Positions 43,251 through 51,240 of a stretch of DNA of 64,000 bases are shown here, piece after piece. Positions within the stretch are counted from its first letter, which is position 1. Every line of letters begins with the position of its first letter. Under the pieces are notes generated by a model. It had not been told where the DNA came from. It did no database searches and saw nothing but the letters and a program-made list of their open reading frames with translations. The stretch is from NCBI RefSeq assembly GCF_001571065.1, contig NZ_BCSW01000005.1, forward strand, positions 62,001-126,000, in the 5' to 3' direction. The translations under genes were made by a program, and so were the position numbers. Source of the DNA: Dietzia cinnamea NBRC 102147 (GTDB lineage: Bacteria; Actinomycetota; Actinomycetes; Mycobacteriales; Mycobacteriaceae).

Positions 43251-45170
43251 ATGGCCGAGGATGCTGAGGGCCAGCAGATCACCGTGGCGGAGCTGCTCAA
43301 GCGCATGGGCGCAGAGCAGCAGGCCGCGCCGGGCGGGCGTCGACGTCGCCGTGCCGACGAGGGGGGCGTCAGCGTCTCCGAGCTCACCGGTGAGATCCCG
43401 CGCATCACCGACGACACCGTGCTCAGTAGCCGCGCGGCCCGCCGTCGTGCGCGCGAGGCGGAGGAGGCTGCCGGTGGTGGCGAATCGGGTGCTGGTCAGG
43501 TCGTAGCCGGGTCTGGTGCTGGGTCGGGGGCCGGGGAGACCGGCTCGGACGGTCCGGCCGGCGCACCGGAGGGCGCGGGCGGTTCGGCCGGCGCACCGGA
43601 GGGCGCGGGCGGTTCGGCGGGCGCGGGGAAGACCCCGGGGGCGACGACGAGCCCCACCGCCCCCCGATCCCCGCGGTCCGCGGCGCCCGCGTCAGGGCCG
43701 TCGTCGGCGAGCGGCGGGACCACGACGTCCGCGCCCGCCGGGTCGGCTGGCCGGACGGAGCGGGCCGGGCAGGGGCAGGGCGCGTCGTCGGCGCCGCAGC
43801 AGCCCACCTCGCAGATGCCGGCCGCGCCGCGGTCGCAGGGAGCGCAGACCCCGGGCACCCAGGCTCCGTCGGCGCAGACCCCGGCCGCCCCGACCCCGTC
43901 GGCGCAGGCTCCGGCCGGGCAGACCCCGTCGGCGCAGGCTCCGGCCGCCCCGACCCCGTCGGCGCCTCCGGCCCCGACCCCGCCTCCGTCTGCCGTCGCC
44001 GACGCCGGCGAGCCCCAGAAGAAGGGCGGCCTGCGCGGGTTGTTCGGCCGCAAGCGCAAGGATCCGCAGCAGTCCGAGTTCGACGCCCCGGCCGGCCGTC
44101 CGGCCCCCGCCGGCCGTTCCGATCGCGAACAGGCCGCCGAGTCCGCGGAGCCCGCCGTTCCCGCCGCCGGCCCGCTCGCCGACTCCGCCCCCGGCGGCAC
44201 GGTCGGTAGCGCGGGCGTCACGGCGGTGGGCGCCGCCGGCGCGGCACCCGCTCCCGGCGAGACCGGTGCGTCCGGGTCGACGACTCCCGGCGCCCGAGCG
44301 GACGCGGTCACCACTCCGCAGCCTGCGGTTCCCGCCCCCGGTAAGCGCGCGGCCGGCACGCCCGCGGAGCCCGCCGCCGGTAAGCCCGCGGCTGACAAGA
44401 CTGCTGCCGCCGGTGCTACGGCCGCCGCTGCCTCCACGGCGTCCAGCGCCGAGTCCGGCGAGGCCGCGGCCGACAAGACTGCAGCCACCACGGACGCGGA
44501 GCGCGGTGGGGCCGCGACCGATAAGCCCGGCGACGCCGGCTCGTCCGCCTCCACGACGTCCCCGGGCACGGCGACCACGCCGGGGGAAGCCCCCGAGTGG
44601 GGTGTGCCCTCGGGCAGTGGCTCGACCGCCCACCGCGTTCCCGAGGCCCCCGCCGCCGGGACCGACGCTGCCACGACCGACGCTGCCGCGACCGGCTCCG
44701 CGAAGACCGCCTCCGACGGGCGCGATGGCGTCCTCGGCGCGGCGACCGCTGCCGCCGCGGGCGGTGCCGGCGTGGCAGGGATGACCGCGGCCGCTATCGG
44801 CGCGGGAACCGCCGATGCCCGCCCCAGGACCGACGAGCGCGCGGGCGAGCACCAGGACCCGCAGTACCGCGACTTCGAGTACACGCCCGGAGGTGCCGAC
44901 GCGGAGCGGTCGCCGGCGTCGCAGTGGCTGATCCTCGTCGCGCAGGTGCTGGCCTCGGCGGTCGCAGGTGCGGCGCTGTTCATCGGGTTCCAGCTGCTGT
45001 GGAACAACCTCACGTGGGTGGCGCTCGCGCTGGCGATCGTGGTGATCGTCGGGCTCGTCGCCATGGTCCGCGTGCTACGCCGCTCGAACGACACGGTGAG
45101 CATCGCGCTGGCGGTGATCGTCGGCCTCGGAGTGACCTGCGGCCCGCTATTACTGAGGCTGGTCACCTAG
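43251..45170 (+). CDS. Long Ala/Pro/Thr-rich membrane protein, Rv0497-like
   Basis: 639 residues, about twice the M. tuberculosis homologue as remembered (310). Conserved N-terminal motifs are ITVAELLKRMGAEQ and VSVSELTGEIPRITDD; a basic patch RRAARRRAREAEE-like follows. Residues about 80-560 are low complexity with repeats (GAPEGAGGSA, TPSAQAPA) and one short ordered piece GGLRGLFGRKRKDPQ. The C-terminus has three hydrophobic helices (LILVAQVLASAVAGAALFIG, WVALALAIVVIVGLVAM, IALAVIVGLGVTCGPLLL). So a long disordered, probably cytoplasmic, arm is tethered to the membrane. AAGGGGAG precedes ATG 43251, 2 bp after ppx. Function unknown. Confidence 0.85.
   Translation: MAEDAEGQQITVAELLKRMGAEQQAAPGGRRRRRADEGGVSVSELTGEIPRITDDTVLSSRAARRRAREAEEAAGGGESGAGQVVAGSGAGSGAGETGSDGPAGAPEGAGGSAGAPEGAGGSAGAGKTPGATTSPTAPRSPRSAAPASGPSSASGGTTTSAPAGSAGRTERAGQGQGASSAPQQPTSQMPAAPRSQGAQTPGTQAPSAQTPAAPTPSAQAPAGQTPSAQAPAAPTPSAPPAPTPPPSAVADAGEPQKKGGLRGLFGRKRKDPQQSEFDAPAGRPAPAGRSDREQAAESAEPAVPAAGPLADSAPGGTVGSAGVTAVGAAGAAPAPGETGASGSTTPGARADAVTTPQPAVPAPGKRAAGTPAEPAAGKPAADKTAAAGATAAAASTASSAESGEAAADKTAATTDAERGGAATDKPGDAGSSASTTSPGTATTPGEAPEWGVPSGSGSTAHRVPEAPAAGTDAATTDAAATGSAKTASDGRDGVLGAATAAAAGGAGVAGMTAAAIGAGTADARPRTDERAGEHQDPQYRDFEYTPGGADAERSPASQWLILVAQVLASAVAGAALFIGFQLLWNNLTWVALALAIVVIVGLVAMVRVLRRSNDTVSIALAVIVGLGVTCGPLLLRLVT
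43561..43620 (+). repeat. Tandem 30-nt coding repeat
   Basis: Two almost identical 30-nt units at 43561-43590 and 43591-43620 encode APEGAGGSAG twice in the Rv0497-like gene; a further TPSAQAPA-type repeat is encoded at about 43865-43970. Confidence 0.85.
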
Positions 45171-45713
45171 GACCTCCGCCCGCCCGGCCGCCGGCCCGAC
45201 TCCGCCCGCACCTGAACGAGGTGCGGGCGGAGTCGTTTCTCGGCCCTCGCCCCGCGGACTCTCCGGCGAGCCCGCAACCCTCTTCTCGGCTCGCGCGCCA
45301 CCCATCGGCTCGCGCGCCACCTATCGGATCACGGGCCACCTACGGGGCCCCGCGGGTGCAGTGGGATCCGATAGGTGGCGGGCGTGTCGGGCGGGCCCGG
45401 CGCGGTCGGCCCGCCTCTCAGACCGCGAAATGCCCCGCGGAGAGCCATGCGCCCCACGGTCGGAGGCGAGGGGCCGCCCGGATCGCGTCGACATGCACCT
45501 CGGATCGCGATACGCGCTTCCGATTACGACGTGCGCTGTGGGTTCCTGGGGCGAATCGCAATCCGAGGAGCGGATCGGCATGCGAGGAGCGGATCGTGAG
45601 CGGAATGCATGCATGGCCGGCCGGGGCGCGAGCCGACCGGGGAGTAGCAGTCGGCGTCCGGCTGGTCCACACGAGCACACAGCCAGCCACCGGGAGCGGG
45701 CGACCGAGTGTGG
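45171..45713. other. 543-bp intergenic region with a 16-bp perfect inverted repeat
   Basis: No supportable gene. TCGCGCGCCACC(C/T)ATCGG is repeated at 45291-45308 and 45310-45327, with a weaker third copy to 45345. CGCCACCTATCGGATC (45315-45330) and GATCCGATAGGTGGCG (45365-45380) are perfectly complementary. Blocks at 45501-45516 and 45542-45572 match the intergenic region at 8661-8891. The last 100 bp lead to proC. Confidence 0.65.
45315..45380. repeat. Perfect 16-bp inverted repeat upstream of proC
   Basis: CGCCACCTATCGGATC and GATCCGATAGGTGGCG separated by 34 nt that include GGGGCCCC. It is too far from neighbouring genes to be an obvious terminator (145 bp after the stop). Confidence 0.8.
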
Positions 45714-45719
45714 CACTGT
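45714..45719 (+). promoter_or_regulatory. -10 element of proC
   Basis: CACTGT ends 7 nt before the ATG at 45727 (MTRIAVVGGG). This supports 45727 over the ATG at 45721. Confidence 0.4.
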
Positions 45720-45726
45720 AATGAGC

Positions 45727-46566
45727 ATGACGAGAATCGCAGTGGTCGGCGGCGGACGCATCGGAGAGGCCCTCATCGCGGGGCTTCGCGAGTCGGGGAC
45801 CGAGTCGTCGGACATCGTGGTGGTCGAGGCCGTGCAGGCCCGCGCCGACGAGCTGGCCAAGAAGTACAACGTCCTCGCCACCAGCCTCGACATCGGTTGT
45901 GAGGGCGCCGATGTGATCGTCGTGGCCGTCAAGCCTCAGGACGTGCCCGCGGTGGTCGACCGGATCGGCGACGCCATCTCCGACAGCGTCCACGAGTCGA
46001 TCGTCGTCTCGCTCGCGGCGGGCGTACCCACGCAGGTGCTCGAGAACAAGCTCAGCGCCGGCTCGCCCGTCCTGCGGGTCATGCCCAATACGGCCATGCT
46101 CGTGGGGCACGGCGTCTCCGCGGTCTGCAAGGGCCGCTACGCGCGCGACGAGCATCTCGAGCAGGTGATCACGATCATGGAGAGCGTGGGCCTCGTCGTC
46201 GTCGTCTCCGAAGCCCAGATGGACGCCGTCACCGCCATCTCCGGCTCCGGCCCCGCCTACTTCTTCCTCCTCACCGAGGCGATGATCGACGCCGGCGTCG
46301 AACGGGGCCTGCCGCGCGACGTCGCGGTCAAACTCGCCACCGGCACGGCACTCGGCGCGGGCGCGATGCTCACCGGCGGCGGCGGGGGACCCGCCGAGTT
46401 GCGCTATAACGTGAGCTCCCCGGGCGGCACCACCGCGGCCGCGATCCGCACGCTCGAGGCCCGCGGACTGCGCGCGGCCGTGGCGGACGCGGTGGAGGCG
46501 GCGACGGATCGGTCGCGCGCCCTGGCGCAGGCGGCCACCTCCGACGACGACGACGAGAACGACTGA
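45727..46566 (+). CDS. proC: Pyrroline-5-carboxylate reductase
   Basis: Final step of proline synthesis, reducing pyrroline-5-carboxylate with NAD(P)H. 279 residues. Rossmann motif RIAVVGGGRIGEALIAGL, then VVAVKPQDVPAVV, VLRVMPNTAMLVGHGVSAV, the substrate loop AISGSGPAYFFLLTEAMIDAG, and SPGGTTAAAIRTLE with a helical dimerisation end. ATG 45727 is chosen from the -10 spacing; 45721 would add two residues. It is followed by two strong hairpins, so transcription ends here. It equals Rv0500. Confidence 0.96.
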   Translation: MTRIAVVGGGRIGEALIAGLRESGTESSDIVVVEAVQARADELAKKYNVLATSLDIGCEGADVIVVAVKPQDVPAVVDRIGDAISDSVHESIVVSLAAGVPTQVLENKLSAGSPVLRVMPNTAMLVGHGVSAVCKGRYARDEHLEQVITIMESVGLVVVVSEAQMDAVTAISGSGPAYFFLLTEAMIDAGVERGLPRDVAVKLATGTALGAGAMLTGGGGGPAELRYNVSSPGGTTAAAIRTLEARGLRAAVADAVEAATDRSRALAQAATSDDDDEND

Positions 46567-46569
46567 CCG

Positions 46570-46612
46570 CGCGCGGCCCGCCCGTCGCCGATGCGGCAGG
46601 ACGGGCCGCGCG
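46570..46612 (+). terminator. Terminator after proC, first hairpin
   Basis: CGCGCGGCCCG (46570-46580) / CGGGCCGCGCG (46602-46612), perfect 11 bp, beginning 3 nt after the stop codon. Confidence 0.7.
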
Positions 46613-46627
46613 TGCGCTTACCGAACC

Positions 46628-46665
46628 GACCCGCCGGGGCTGAGATCTCAGCCACCCGGCGGGTC
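46628..46665 (+). terminator. Second hairpin after proC with nested palindrome
   Basis: GACCCGCCGGG (46628-46638) / CCCGGCGGGTC (46655-46665) enclose the perfect palindrome GCTGAGATCTCAGC (46639-46652), giving an almost continuous 18-bp stem. GCATTTAG follows. Confidence 0.7.
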
Positions 46666-46851
46666 GCGCATTTAGCACAACCCCAGCTCAGGACGGGTGA
46701 AGGCAGGATTCCGCGGCGTGTCGCAGAAGTAAATCACCCACTCCCGTCGCATTGATCACACCATTCACGCTAGGCTCATCCCCAGCACGTGCGTGTCCGT
46801 ACCGCAGGAGGGGAAGCCTGCGGCACGACGCGTGCCACGAAGGGTTGTGAG

Positions 46852-47073
46852 ATGGCGACTTCCGACAAGACCGATGGCGGCTCGCAGGCGGCGGGGGGTT
46901 CTCAGTTCCTCACCGTTGCGGAGGTCGCCGCGCTGATGCGCGTGTCGAAGATGACGGTCTACCGACTCGTCCACTCGGGCGAGCTCCCCGCGGTGCGGGT
47001 GGGTCGGTCGTTCCGCGTGCACTCCAAGGCCGTGCACGAGTACCTCGACACCTCGTACTTCTCCGCGGGCTGA
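46852..47073 (+). CDS. Small excisionase-type HTH protein, Rv0500A-like
   Basis: 73 residues: a polar N-terminus (MATSDKTDGGSQAAGGSQ), then a MerR/excisionase-like winged helix FLTVAEVAALMRVSKMTVYR followed by LVHSGELPAVRVGRSFRVH and the tail AVHEYLDTSYFSAG. The family is widespread in actinobacteria at this locus, downstream of proC; it is a chromosomal DNA-binding protein rather than a phage excisionase. TAGGCT at 46771-46776 may be its -10. The ribosome site is weak (AAGGG, 8 nt). A run of six T follows the stop at 47102-47107. Confidence 0.88.
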   Translation: MATSDKTDGGSQAAGGSQFLTVAEVAALMRVSKMTVYRLVHSGELPAVRVGRSFRVHSKAVHEYLDTSYFSAG

Positions 47074-47126
47074 CGCGCACGGGGTGTGAGCCGCCGGCCC
47101 GTTTTTTCCGCGCCGGGGCGGGCAGG

Positions 47127-47132
47127 TAGTCT
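47127..47132 (+). promoter_or_regulatory. -10 element of the bS22-like gene
   Basis: TAGTCT about 120 nt upstream of the ATG at 47253; the -35 (TTTTCC, 47104-47109) is weak at 17-bp spacing. Confidence 0.4.
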
Positions 47133-47252
47133 GGACGGGTTCCGTCCCGGCTCCCGAGCCCCGATCGGACGCCGGAGCGTAGTAAGACCCGTGGCAGTAC
47201 GGCCGGTGACAACGGCCCCAGACCAGTAGTCGACAGGTAGGTGACCCCCGAT

Positions 47253-47354
47253 ATGGGTTCTGTGATCAAGAAGCGCCGCAAGCGTATGTCCAAGAAGAAG
47301 CACCGCAAGATGCTCCGTCGGACCCGCGTGCAGCGTCGCAAGCTCGGTAAGTGA
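47253..47354 (+). CDS. 33-residue basic ribosomal peptide (bS22-like, AURKAIP1/COX24 domain)
   Basis: The 33-residue product starts [19 protein letters not shown] and ends [11 protein letters not shown], almost identical to the actinobacterial peptide Rv0500B. In M. smegmatis ribosome structures this peptide was found at the decoding region of the small subunit and named bS22. It is below the size many gene finders accept. AGGTAGGTGA precedes the ATG, and a promoter-like TAGTCT lies upstream. The neighbours (excisionase-type HTH, then epimerase-like gene) are the same as in mycobacteria. Confidence 0.95.
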   Translation: MGSVIKKRRKRMSKKKHRKMLRRTRVQRRKLGK

Positions 47355-47677
47355 GTCTCGCGGCGCCCCGATAGCGCCCGGACTCACGCCTGTAGCGGAT
47401 GCCCGTCACCAGCAGCGGTGGCGGGCATCGGTGTATTTCGGGGGAGCGGTCGGCAGGCGCTGTCGGTTCTGCGGGCCGGGTCGCGCGTCAACCGCAGCCG
47501 CTCCTCGCCATGGCGTCTCGCTCGCGCGGCTGCACGCGATTCCCGCAGCCGCTCCTCGCCACGGCGTCTCGCCCTCCCCGCGGGGCGCGCCAGACGCCAT
47601 CGTCGCGCGCGGCTGTCACTGCGGGAATCGAACCCGGCGGCGTGGCGACTGCGCACATGGGAGACCGGACCCGCGGC
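47355..47677. other. 323-bp intergenic region with direct repeats and a tRNA-like fragment
   Basis: A 30-nt direct repeat (CCGCAGCCGCTCCTCGCC(A)... ) occurs at 47492-47521 and 47543-47572, 29 of 30 identical. On the minus strand 47621-47637 reads as a tRNA T-arm-like CCGGGTTCGATTCCCGC, but no acceptor, D or anticodon arm fits. No gene is supported. Confidence 0.55.
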
Positions 47678-47683
47678 TAGACT
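47678..47683 (+). promoter_or_regulatory. -10 element of epimerase-like gene
   Basis: TAGACT ends 7 nt before the GTG at 47691; leaderless arrangement. Confidence 0.55.
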
Positions 47684-47690
47684 CAGCCGG

Positions 47691-48857
47691 GTGAACACCG
47701 AAGCGCCAACCAGTCGATCGGCCCGCGCCGTCGCGGTCGTCGGCGGCAGTCGGTATCTCGGCGCGCACCTGGTGGGCATGCTGTTGCGCAACGACTCCGT
47801 CGAACGCGTGCTGGCGATCGACTCGGTCAAACCGTCGCCGCAACACCGCAGGCGCATGCGCGACGCCGAGTTCGTGCGCCTCGACCCCCAGTCGCCGCGT
47901 CTGCAGGGGATCCTGCGCGAGGCGGACATCGACACGGTCGTCCACGCCGGCCTGCACCACACCGACTTCGCCCCCGGTGGTCGCGCAGCCGTCAAGGAGT
48001 CCAACATCATGGGCTCGATGCACGTGATCGCCGCCTGTCGCCGGGCCGCCACGGTCAAGCGGTTCGTGCTCATCTCCTCGACGTCCGTATACGGCTCCTC
48101 GGGGGTCGACCCGGCGATGTTCAGTGAGGACATGGCCGCGCGCCGCCACGCCGGCGGCGGGATCCCGGTCGACCACCTGTCGGTGGAGGGCTACGTGCGG
48201 GGCATGTCCCGTAAGCGCCCGGACATCGCCGTCACCATCCTGCGCATCCCCGCGATCCTCGGCCTGCCCGAGCCCACCGTGGTCGGCGAGCTGCTGCTGC
48301 CGTCGGTGGCGCCCGTGTTGGCCGGGTATGACCCGCGCATCCAGCTGCTGCACCCGCAGGACGCCCTCGACGCGCTGCTGCACGCCACGCTCGGCGCGAC
48401 GCCCGGCACGTACAACATCGCCGCGGACGGGGTGCTCACCCTGACCCAGGCCATCCGGCGCGCCGGGCACATCCCGCTTCCGGTGATGCCGGCGACGTTC
48501 AAACTCGCGGCGAGGCTGCTGTCGAGCCAGGGACTGCGGGACATCGGCACGTCGCAGCTGCGCTACCTGCGGTACGGCCGGACGATGGACACCACCCGCA
48601 TGCGCACCGAGTTCGGTTTCACCCCGCGCTTCTCCACCGAGGAGGCGCTACATGCATACCTGGTGGACTCCGGTGCGGAGCCCCTGGTCACCCGCGAGGC
48701 GGTCGAACGCAAAGTCGCCAAGGTCGCCTCGCTGCTCCCGGGGCCGGTGGCGACACGGCTGCGCGCGGGAGTGGACACCACCCTCGACGAGCTCGAGGCG
48801 ATCGGCGCTCTGTCAGAACCACTCGAGCCCGACCGCATCGAGGAGGAGGCGCAGTGA
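47691..48857 (+). CDS. NAD-dependent epimerase/dehydratase family protein (Rv0501/galE2-like)
   Basis: 388-residue extended-SDR protein. The nucleotide-binding loop is VAVVGGSRYLGAHLVGMLL, followed by VVHAGLHHTDF and RFVLISSTSVYGSSG. The usual YxxxK catalytic pair is not clear: the corresponding region is HLSVEGYVRGMSRKRPD. So a classical UDP-galactose 4-epimerase reaction is doubtful despite the galE2 name of its mycobacterial counterpart. A C-terminal 70-residue helical extension is present. GTG 47691 is set by the -10 at leaderless spacing. Its stop overlaps the acyltransferase start in GTGA, so both probably act in one pathway, perhaps envelope lipid metabolism. Confidence 0.85.
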   Translation: MNTEAPTSRSARAVAVVGGSRYLGAHLVGMLLRNDSVERVLAIDSVKPSPQHRRRMRDAEFVRLDPQSPRLQGILREADIDTVVHAGLHHTDFAPGGRAAVKESNIMGSMHVIAACRRAATVKRFVLISSTSVYGSSGVDPAMFSEDMAARRHAGGGIPVDHLSVEGYVRGMSRKRPDIAVTILRIPAILGLPEPTVVGELLLPSVAPVLAGYDPRIQLLHPQDALDALLHATLGATPGTYNIAADGVLTLTQAIRRAGHIPLPVMPATFKLAARLLSSQGLRDIGTSQLRYLRYGRTMDTTRMRTEFGFTPRFSTEEALHAYLVDSGAEPLVTREAVERKVAKVASLLPGPVATRLRAGVDTTLDELEAIGALSEPLEPDRIEEEAQ

Positions 48858-49987
48858 AGGGCCCGGAATTCGACCTGAGCCAACCCCTCGGCGGACCCCG
48901 CTGGGGCGAGGGCCGCCGAGACGCCCGCAGTGACCGGATGGTGGGGGAGGGCTTCCTCGGGGACACCACCGGCAGCGACGCCGCCGCCACGGAGATCGGT
49001 CGGATCGTCGACCGCTTCCTGACCTCCATGCGGTCCTCGATCGGGCAGGTCGTGGACGTCCTGCCGCTCGACGCCGAGGTGCTGGCGCCCGTGCGGGACC
49101 TCGCCCGCACCGTCGACACGATGCTCGCGACCGGCGATGTCAGCGCACTGACCGGCCTGGCCGACGCCGTCAACGCCGCCGGTGAACTGCTCGCCACCCG
49201 CATCACCGGCGGGTACGAGGTCGACGAGTTCGGGTTCGACGAGCATTTCCACACCCACGTGTGGCTGCCCCTGTGGCGGCCGTTGTTCGAGCACTGGTTC
49301 CGCGTCGAGGTGATCGGCGCCGAGAACATCCCCGCGGAGGGGGCCGGGCTGATCGTGTCCAACCACGCCGGGGTCCTGCCGATCGACGGGATGATGACCA
49401 CGGTCGCGGTCCACGACCACGCAGGCCGCGCCCTGCGCCTGCTGGCCGCCGACCTGGCGATGACCCTGCCGGTGTCCGCGCCGCTCGCCCGGCGGGCCGG
49501 GGCGACCCTCGCCTGCGCCGCCGACGCCGAACGACTGCTTGAGGCCGGTCACGTCGTGGCGGTGTGGCCCGAGGGGTTCAAGGGTCTCGGCAAGCCGTTC
49601 GCCGACCGTTACCGCCTGCAGCGCTTCGGCCGCGGCGGGTTCGTCGCGACCGCGCTGGCCGCCGGGGCGCCGATCATCCCCTGCTCGGTGGTCGGCTCCG
49701 AGGAGATCTACCCCAAGATCGGCGAGATCCCCGCGCTCGCCCGCCTGCTGGGCCTGCCGTACATGCCGGTGACGCCCGCGTTCCCGCTGCTGGGCGCCCT
49801 CGGTGGGATCCCGCTGCCCACCAAGTGGACGATGGAGTTCGGCGAGCCCATCGAGACCTCCCACCTGGGACCCGACGCCGCCGACGACCCGATGGTGGTC
49901 TTCGAGATCACCGACCAGGTGCGCGAGACCATCCAGAACACGCTGTTCCGCAATCTCGCGCGGCGCGGGAGCGTGTTCTTCGGCTGA
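48854..49987 (+). CDS. 1-acyl-sn-glycerol-3-phosphate acyltransferase-like (PlsC) protein
   Basis: 377 residues, equal in place to Rv0502. A helical N-terminal 130 residues precedes the acyltransferase domain with motif I IVSNHAGVLPIDGMM (the HX4D signature), motif II near RLLAADLAMTLPV, motif III VAVWPEGFKGLGKPF and motif IV GAPIIPCSVVGSEE. Members acylate glycerophospholipids or related hydroxyl acceptors at the membrane. GTG at 48854 overlaps the epimerase stop by 4 nt. Convergent with the HAD gene, 12 bp apart. Confidence 0.9.
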   Translation: MKGPEFDLSQPLGGPRWGEGRRDARSDRMVGEGFLGDTTGSDAAATEIGRIVDRFLTSMRSSIGQVVDVLPLDAEVLAPVRDLARTVDTMLATGDVSALTGLADAVNAAGELLATRITGGYEVDEFGFDEHFHTHVWLPLWRPLFEHWFRVEVIGAENIPAEGAGLIVSNHAGVLPIDGMMTTVAVHDHAGRALRLLAADLAMTLPVSAPLARRAGATLACAADAERLLEAGHVVAVWPEGFKGLGKPFADRYRLQRFGRGGFVATALAAGAPIIPCSVVGSEEIYPKIGEIPALARLLGLPYMPVTPAFPLLGALGGIPLPTKWTMEFGEPIETSHLGPDAADDPMVVFEITDQVRETIQNTLFRNLARRGSVFFG

Positions 49988-49999
49988 CGCCGGGGGGGC

Positions 50000-51169
50000 T
50001 CAGAACATCCGGCGCAGTGAGCCCGTCGCGCGCACGCCGTACGACGACCGCGCCGCCGCCCGCGCACCCGCCAGCCCGCCGACCGCCAGCACGCCCGGCA
50101 TCGCCTTCTTGGCCGCCTTGCGCACCGTGCGGAAGTCCTTGACGTCCCAGCCGTTCTCCGAGGCGTACTTGCGCAGCCGCGAATCCGGGTTGATGGCCAC
50201 CGGGTTGCCGACCATGGTCAGCATGGGCATGTCGTTGAAGCTGTCCGAGTACGCGTAGCAGCGGGACAGGTCGAACCCCTCGGCCTCGGCGAGCTTGGCG
50301 ATCGCGTGCGCCTTGCCGGGCCCGTGCAGGATGTCGCCCACCAGGCGGCCCGTGTAGACGCCGTCGTGCTCCTCGGCGACCGTACCCAGCGCGCCCGACA
50401 GTCCCAGTCGCGTCGCGATCACGCGCGCCAGCATCACGGGCGTCGCGGTGACCAGCCAGACCTGCTGTCCGGCGTCGAGGTGCATCTGCACGAGCGAGCG
50501 GGTCCCGGGCCAGACCCGGTCGAGCATCGAGGTGTCGACGACCTCCTCGCTCAGCGCGGTCAGCTCGGCGACGGTGCGACCCTTGACGAAGCTCAGGGCC
50601 TTGTCGCGGCCGGCGGCGACGTCGTCGGCGTTCTCCTCGCCCGAGATCCGGAACTTGGCCTGCGACCACGCGAGCCCGGCGATGTCGCGCACGGTGAAGA
50701 AGCGGTGCTTGGCCAGCCCGCGGGCCAGCAGGATGATCGAGGCACCCTGGATGAGGGTGTTGTCGACGTCGAAGAACGCGGCGACACGCGGGTCCGCCAC
50801 GAACGGCCCGGTGTCCGCGGTCTCCTCGACGGTGCCGGCGGCTGGCGGGGCCGTGGGAGCGACTGCGGCACGGTCGGCACCGTCGGCGTCGGCGAGCGGG
50901 GGACCGGGCTCGGCACCCGGCTCGAGCTTGACGGCGTGCTCGGCGGAGGCCTCGCCGGCGACCCGCTGGACCCGCGCGTCGCGGCGCCTCCACACGAGCC
51001 GTCCCAGCGCCGAGATCACGTCGGCACGACCGGGCAGTCGCCGGCGGCGCGGGGAGTCGTCGTCGTACCGGTCGTCTCGGTGCTGGCCGGCGCTGTGTTG
51101 GCCAGCGCTGTGCTGGCCGGCGCCGTGCTCGTCGCGGGCGTGGTCGTTCTCCGGGTGGGAGTCGTTCAC
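50000..51169 (-). CDS. HAD-IB family hydrolase (SerB1-like)
   Basis: 389-residue HAD phosphatase of the PSPase/HAD-IB subfamily, matching Rv0505c (serB1) in place. Motif I is AAFFDVDNTLIQGASI, motif II is WLVTATPVMLARVIA, motif III Lys lies in GPGKAHAIAKL and motif IV is YAYSDSFNDMPML. The N-terminal 110 residues are disordered with an AGQHSAGQHSAGQH repeat and an Arg-rich patch; the C-terminal 50 residues are basic. GTG at 51169 is chosen because AGGAGG lies 9 nt upstream; an in-frame ATG at 51202 would overlap a TAGGAT promoter-like hexamer. Phosphoserine or a phospholipid head group are possible substrates. Confidence 0.88.
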   Translation of the reverse strand: MNDSHPENDHARDEHGAGQHSAGQHSAGQHRDDRYDDDSPRRRRLPGRADVISALGRLVWRRRDARVQRVAGEASAEHAVKLEPGAEPGPPLADADGADRAAVAPTAPPAAGTVEETADTGPFVADPRVAAFFDVDNTLIQGASIILLARGLAKHRFFTVRDIAGLAWSQAKFRISGEENADDVAAGRDKALSFVKGRTVAELTALSEEVVDTSMLDRVWPGTRSLVQMHLDAGQQVWLVTATPVMLARVIATRLGLSGALGTVAEEHDGVYTGRLVGDILHGPGKAHAIAKLAEAEGFDLSRCYAYSDSFNDMPMLTMVGNPVAINPDSRLRKYASENGWDVKDFRTVRKAAKKAMPGVLAVGGLAGARAAARSSYGVRATGSLRRMF

Positions 51170-51228
51170 CGGGCGGGACCTCCTCGGGGGCTGCGACCCC
51201 ATCCTAGGGGAGCGCCGGAGGGGTGGTG

Positions 51229-51234
51229 CACTAT
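51229..51234 (+). promoter_or_regulatory. -10 element of glutaredoxin-like gene
   Basis: CACTAT ends 6 nt before ATG 51241. Confidence 0.4.
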
Positions 51235-51240
51235 CGAGGC

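Noticed and set aside
46852-47073. Phage excisionase as sign of a prophage
   Set aside because: The small HTH gene is a conserved chromosomal gene next to proC and the bS22-like peptide in mycolic-acid bacteria; no integrase or phage gene is nearby.
47560-47640. tRNA gene on the minus strand
   Set aside because: Only the T-arm-like segment fits; no acceptor stem or anticodon arm can be found around it.
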